From assembly GCA_039818825.1 (NCBI GenBank), contig JBCBTD010000007.1, positions 1-64,000 of the forward strand: a stretch of 64,000 nucleotides of DNA, in the 5' to 3' direction. This document shows, piece by piece, positions 61,363 to 64,000 of this stretch. Origin of the DNA: JBCBTD01 sp039818825. Its GTDB lineage: Bacteria; Pseudomonadota; Alphaproteobacteria; Geminicoccales; Geminicoccaceae. Position numbers and translations under genes: made by a program. Within the stretch, counting starts at the first letter, position 1. Each line of letters opens with the position of its first letter. The notes under the pieces were generated by a model, which searched no databases, had not been told where the DNA came from, and saw only the letters and a list, made by a program, of their open reading frames with translations.

Positions 61363-62946
61363 ATGACGCAGCCGCGGGTCCTCATCGCCGACAGCCTCAG
61401 CCCCCGGGCCGCCGAGATCTTCGCCGAGCGTGGCGTCGAAGCCGTCACCCGGGTCGGCCTCAAACCCGACGAACTGATCCAGACGATCCCGGAGTTCGAC
61501 GGCTTAGCGATCCGTTCCGCCACCAAAGTGACGTCCGAGGTGCTCGCCGCGGCGCCGAGGCTGCGGGTGATTGGCCGCGCCGGGATCGGGGTCGACAACG
61601 TCGACGTCCCGGCGGCGACTGCGGCCGGGGTGATCGTGATGAACACACCCTTCGGCAACTCCGTCACCACCGCCGAGCACGCCGTTGCGATGATGTTCGC
61701 GCTCGCCCGTGACATCCCTGCGGCGGATCGCTCGACCCGCGCCAGCAAGTGGGAGAAGTCGAGGTTCATGGGCGTCGAGCTGACGTCGAAGGTCCTCGGT
61801 CTCGTCGGTTGCGGCAACATCGGTGGGATCGTCGCCAACCGCGCCATTGGCCTGAAGATGCGGGTCGTCGCCTACGATCCGTACCTTTCGCCGGAACGCG
61901 CGGAGGACATGGGCGTGGAGAAGGTCGATCTCGACCAGCTGCTTGCGCGCGCCGACTTCATCAGCGTGCATACGCCGCTGAACGAGAGCACCCGCAATCT
62001 GCTCGATGCGGCGACATTGGCGAAGACCAAGCATGGCGTGCGCATCGTCAACTGCGCGCGCGGCGGGATCATCGACGAAGCGGCTCTCCACGCGGCGATC
62101 GAGAGCGGCCACGTCGCCGGTGCCGCGTTGGACGTGTTCGCAGCCGAGCCGGCGCGGGACAACCCGCTGTTCGCGCTCGAAGACGTGGTGGTGACGCCCC
62201 ATCTCGGTGCCTCGACCGCTGAGGCGCAGGAGAACGTCGCCCTCCAGGTGGCCGAGCAGATGGCCGACTATCTGACCACCGGCGCCATCGTCAACGCGCT
62301 CAACATGGCCTCGGTGACCGCCGAGGAGGCGCCGAAGCTCCTCCCGTACACCCGGCTCTGCTGTGAACTCGGCAGCTTCGCCGGCCAGCTCACCGAAACC
62401 GGCTTGGGGCACGTCAAGGTGACCTTCGGTGGGGCTGCCGCCGAGCTCAACACGCGGCCCTTGGTTGCCTCTTTGCTGCAGGCGTTGCTCCGACCACTCA
62501 CCGCCAGCGTCAACATGGTCAACGCCCCGGTGGTCGCGCGGGAGCGCGGTATCGACGTCGAGGTGACGACCCGGGAACGGGTCGACGAGTACCTGACGTT
62601 GGTGAGGCTGACCGTGGGCACCGAGCGTGGTGAGCGGAGCGTCGCCGGCACCCTGGTCCATGGTGAGGAGTCGAGGATCGTCGAGATCCGCGGCATCCGC
62701 ATGGACGCGCGCCTCGGCCCTCGCATGCTCTACGTGCGCAACAAGGATCTACCGGGCTTCATCGGCACGCTCGGCACGATCCTCGGCGACGCCAAAGTGA
62801 ACATCGCGACCTTCTTCCTCGGGCGGGAACGTGCAGGCGGCGAGGCCATTGCATTGCTGGAGATCGACCAAGACGTCCCGGCGCCGGTGTTGCAGTCCAT
62901 CCAGGCGATGCCGCTGGTTCTGCAAGCGAAGCCGCTCAGGTTCTGA
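61363..62946 (+). CDS. serA: D-3-phosphoglycerate dehydrogenase
   Basis: 527-residue long-form enzyme. NAD-binding GLVGCGNIGGIVANRA (about residue 147), catalytic Arg in NCARGGIIDE, Glu in DVFAAEP and His in TPHLGAST. An intervening domain and a C-terminal ACT domain (VRNKDLPGFIGTLGTILGDAKVNIATF) follow, the latter normally sensing serine. First step of serine synthesis from 3-phosphoglycerate. Confidence 0.96.
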   Translation: MTQPRVLIADSLSPRAAEIFAERGVEAVTRVGLKPDELIQTIPEFDGLAIRSATKVTSEVLAAAPRLRVIGRAGIGVDNVDVPAATAAGVIVMNTPFGNSVTTAEHAVAMMFALARDIPAADRSTRASKWEKSRFMGVELTSKVLGLVGCGNIGGIVANRAIGLKMRVVAYDPYLSPERAEDMGVEKVDLDQLLARADFISVHTPLNESTRNLLDAATLAKTKHGVRIVNCARGGIIDEAALHAAIESGHVAGAALDVFAAEPARDNPLFALEDVVVTPHLGASTAEAQENVALQVAEQMADYLTTGAIVNALNMASVTAEEAPKLLPYTRLCCELGSFAGQLTETGLGHVKVTFGGAAAELNTRPLVASLLQALLRPLTASVNMVNAPVVARERGIDVEVTTRERVDEYLTLVRLTVGTERGERSVAGTLVHGEESRIVEIRGIRMDARLGPRMLYVRNKDLPGFIGTLGTILGDAKVNIATFFLGRERAGGEAIALLEIDQDVPAPVLQSIQAMPLVLQAKPLRF

Positions 62947-62954
62947 GTGGTCCG

Positions 62955-63689
62955 GTGAGCGATCCGTTCGACCTCGCCCGCGAGCGCGTGCTGGTGACCA
63001 ACGTCACCGGGTTTCTCGGCCTGCCCGCAGCACTGGCCTGCGCCGACCGGGGCGCCCGGGTGTTTTGCCACGACCTCGGCTTCGCGGAGCCGGCCGTGCG
63101 CAACGCTTTCGCGCGACGCCACCCGGGTCTGACAGCGCTCGCCGCTCAGGCGCCGCGAGAAGCGGTTGCGGAGTGTGGACCGCTATCCTGCGTGGTGAGC
63201 AACGACGACCATCCGGCGATCCGCTCGCCCCTTGGCGCCACGACCGTGGACGAGCTGCGCGCGGCGCTGGAGCAACTCTGCGTGGCGCCGTTGGCGCTCG
63301 CCGCCGCGGTGGTCGAGCCGATGCGGCGGCGTGGTGGCGGCAAGCTCGTGTTCGTGACGTCGGCGGCGCCGTTGCGGGGTATCGCCAACTACGCGCCTTA
63401 TGTCGCCGCTCGCGGCGGCGCCAACGCCCTCGCGAAGACCCTCGCGCTCGAACTGGCCAAGGACGGTATCAAGGTGATCGCCTTCGCACCCAACTTCGTC
63501 GAGAGCCCGACCTACTTTCCGACGGAACTCCTGGCCGACCCGCAGACCCGCGCGAAGATCGAACGACAGGTGCCCCTTGGCCGCCTTGCATCGCCGGAGG
63601 AAGCGGGCGCCGTGCTGGCGTTCCTCGTGTCGCCAGCGGCGGATTTCCTCACGGGCGCCACGGTGCCGTTCGCTGGAGGGTGGGCCTGA
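62955..63689 (+). CDS. Halohydrin dehalogenase-like SDR protein
   Basis: 244 residues, GTG start 8 nt after serA. It has the SDR fold but not the dinucleotide glycine motif. At that place it reads VTNVTGFLG, matching the halohydrin dehalogenase halide-site pattern T-x4-F-x-G (Thr15, Phe20, Gly22). The catalytic set is Ser136, Tyr149 and Arg153, exactly S-x12-Y-x3-R, where ordinary SDRs have Lys. Further stretches (FCHDLGF, APNFVES, TYFPTE, LTGATVPFAGG) parallel the Agrobacterium HheC enzyme as I recall it. It would turn vicinal halohydrins into epoxides and halide. Placement in a serine operon is unexpected. Confidence 0.82.
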   Translation: MSDPFDLARERVLVTNVTGFLGLPAALACADRGARVFCHDLGFAEPAVRNAFARRHPGLTALAAQAPREAVAECGPLSCVVSNDDHPAIRSPLGATTVDELRAALEQLCVAPLALAAAVVEPMRRRGGGKLVFVTSAAPLRGIANYAPYVAARGGANALAKTLALELAKDGIKVIAFAPNFVESPTYFPTELLADPQTRAKIERQVPLGRLASPEEAGAVLAFLVSPAADFLTGATVPFAGGWA

Positions 63690-63701
63690 GCGGCCGTCGG
63701 A

Positions 63702-64000
63702 TCAGCCCCAGCTCTCGGTCGTGCCTTTCCGCCGCGCTGCTACACGAACGATCGGCGTCTCTGGCGCGCCTGGCGAGGGCGAAGGTTCGGACGCCGGTCG
63801 GCCGAAATGGAAGCCCTGGCCCAGGGTCACACCGAAGTCGCGGAGCAGCGCCGCCTGCTCGGCGCTCTCGACCATCTCGGCAATGGTCGCCGTTTTCACC
63901 GAACGACAGAGATCGACCATCGACCGGAGCACCGCCGCATCGCGCTCCGACGAGCAGACGCCCTGGACGAACGCCCCGTCGAGCTTGACGTAGTCGACGT
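63702..64000 (-). CDS. EAL-domain protein, C-terminal part (cut by window edge)
   Basis: The frame is open to the right edge. The visible part reads VDYVKLDGAFVQG, then TIAEMVESAEQAALLRDFGVTLGQGFHFGRP, the C-terminal half of an EAL cyclic-di-GMP phosphodiesterase domain with the DxxKLD and ExVE motifs (slightly degenerate, EMVES). A basic tail of about 25 residues follows. Activity and N-terminal domains lie outside the window. Confidence 0.85.
   Translation of the reverse strand, partial: VDYVKLDGAFVQGVCSSERDAAVLRSMVDLCRSVKTATIAEMVESAEQAALLRDFGVTLGQGFHFGRPASEPSPSPGAPETPIVRVAARRKGTTESWG

Noticed and set aside
62955..63689. Generic NAD(P)-dependent SDR oxidoreductase
   Set aside because: No dinucleotide glycine motif, and Arg replaces the catalytic Lys; both match halohydrin dehalogenase patterns instead.

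Overview
This is a gene-dense, high-GC stretch of what looks like an alphaproteobacterial chromosome, most likely from the Rhodospirillales/Geminicoccales side. The signs are small alphaproteobacterial families (DUF4170, a DUF6476-like protein), an alphaproteobacterial RpoH, the block ispH-thrB-rnhA-peroxiredoxin, a class I PHA synthase, and many TRAP and ABC uptake systems. GTG and TTG starts and 1-4 nt gene overlaps are common. No CRISPR array, insertion sequence or prophage was seen. The one compositional outlier is an AT-rich patch with an RTX protein gene at about 14.1-15.4 kb.

Layout. 0-6.5 kb: truncated MFS transporter, alanine/glycine:sodium symporter, PHA synthase coupled to a B3/4-domain protein, a second MFS transporter, DUF4170. 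6.6-9.5 kb: complete TRAP transporter. 9.5-14 kb: class III cyclase behind an HtrA-like protease, a crotonase lacking both usual glutamates, an acyl-CoA dehydrogenase. 14.4-15.4 kb: RTX protein. 15.5-18.4 kb: CutA and an ABC exporter whose leader holds a tiny ORF and two hairpins, then a cupin. 18.5-23.7 kb: coupled CoA-transferase, FAD oxidoreductase and M20 amidohydrolase, then an MFS carrier. 23.8-28 kb: PAS protein and a coupled operon of hydantoinase-like amidohydrolase, APH-fold kinase and altered enolase homologue. 28-33.2 kb: vanadium haloperoxidase-type protein, cyclase with TPR region, subtilase, GNAT.

33.2-42.2 kb: divergent sugar/polyol regulon. On the minus strand are an ABC ATPase, a glycerol-1-phosphate-dehydrogenase-like enzyme, a SIS isomerase, an SDR and a HAD phosphatase. 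On the plus strand are the binding protein, two permeases and a SorC regulator. 42.2-42.6 kb: a chimeric gene remnant. 42.6-46.2 kb: arginase, NhaC antiporter and ornithine cyclodeaminase (arginine to proline). Then tRNA-Glu(CTC), an RNA m5U methyltransferase, a small membrane protein, an RluD-type pseudouridine synthase and rpoH. 50.5-55.1 kb: GntR regulator, TRAP transporter and divergent SDR with a palindromic candidate operator. 55.2-60.1 kb: YqgE, peroxiredoxin, rnhA, thrB, ispH, chrA. 60.2-63.7 kb: serC, serA and, 8 nt behind, a protein with both diagnostic motifs of halohydrin dehalogenases. The window ends inside an EAL-domain gene.

Most notable: (1) the halohydrin dehalogenase in the serine operon; (2) the hydantoinase/kinase/enolase-like operon, where the enolase homologue has two active-site changes (Glu to Asp, His to Ala); (3) the uORF-plus-hairpin leader before the ABC exporter; (4) the G1P-dehydrogenase-like polyol cluster; (5) the methyltransferase/TctA fusion scar.
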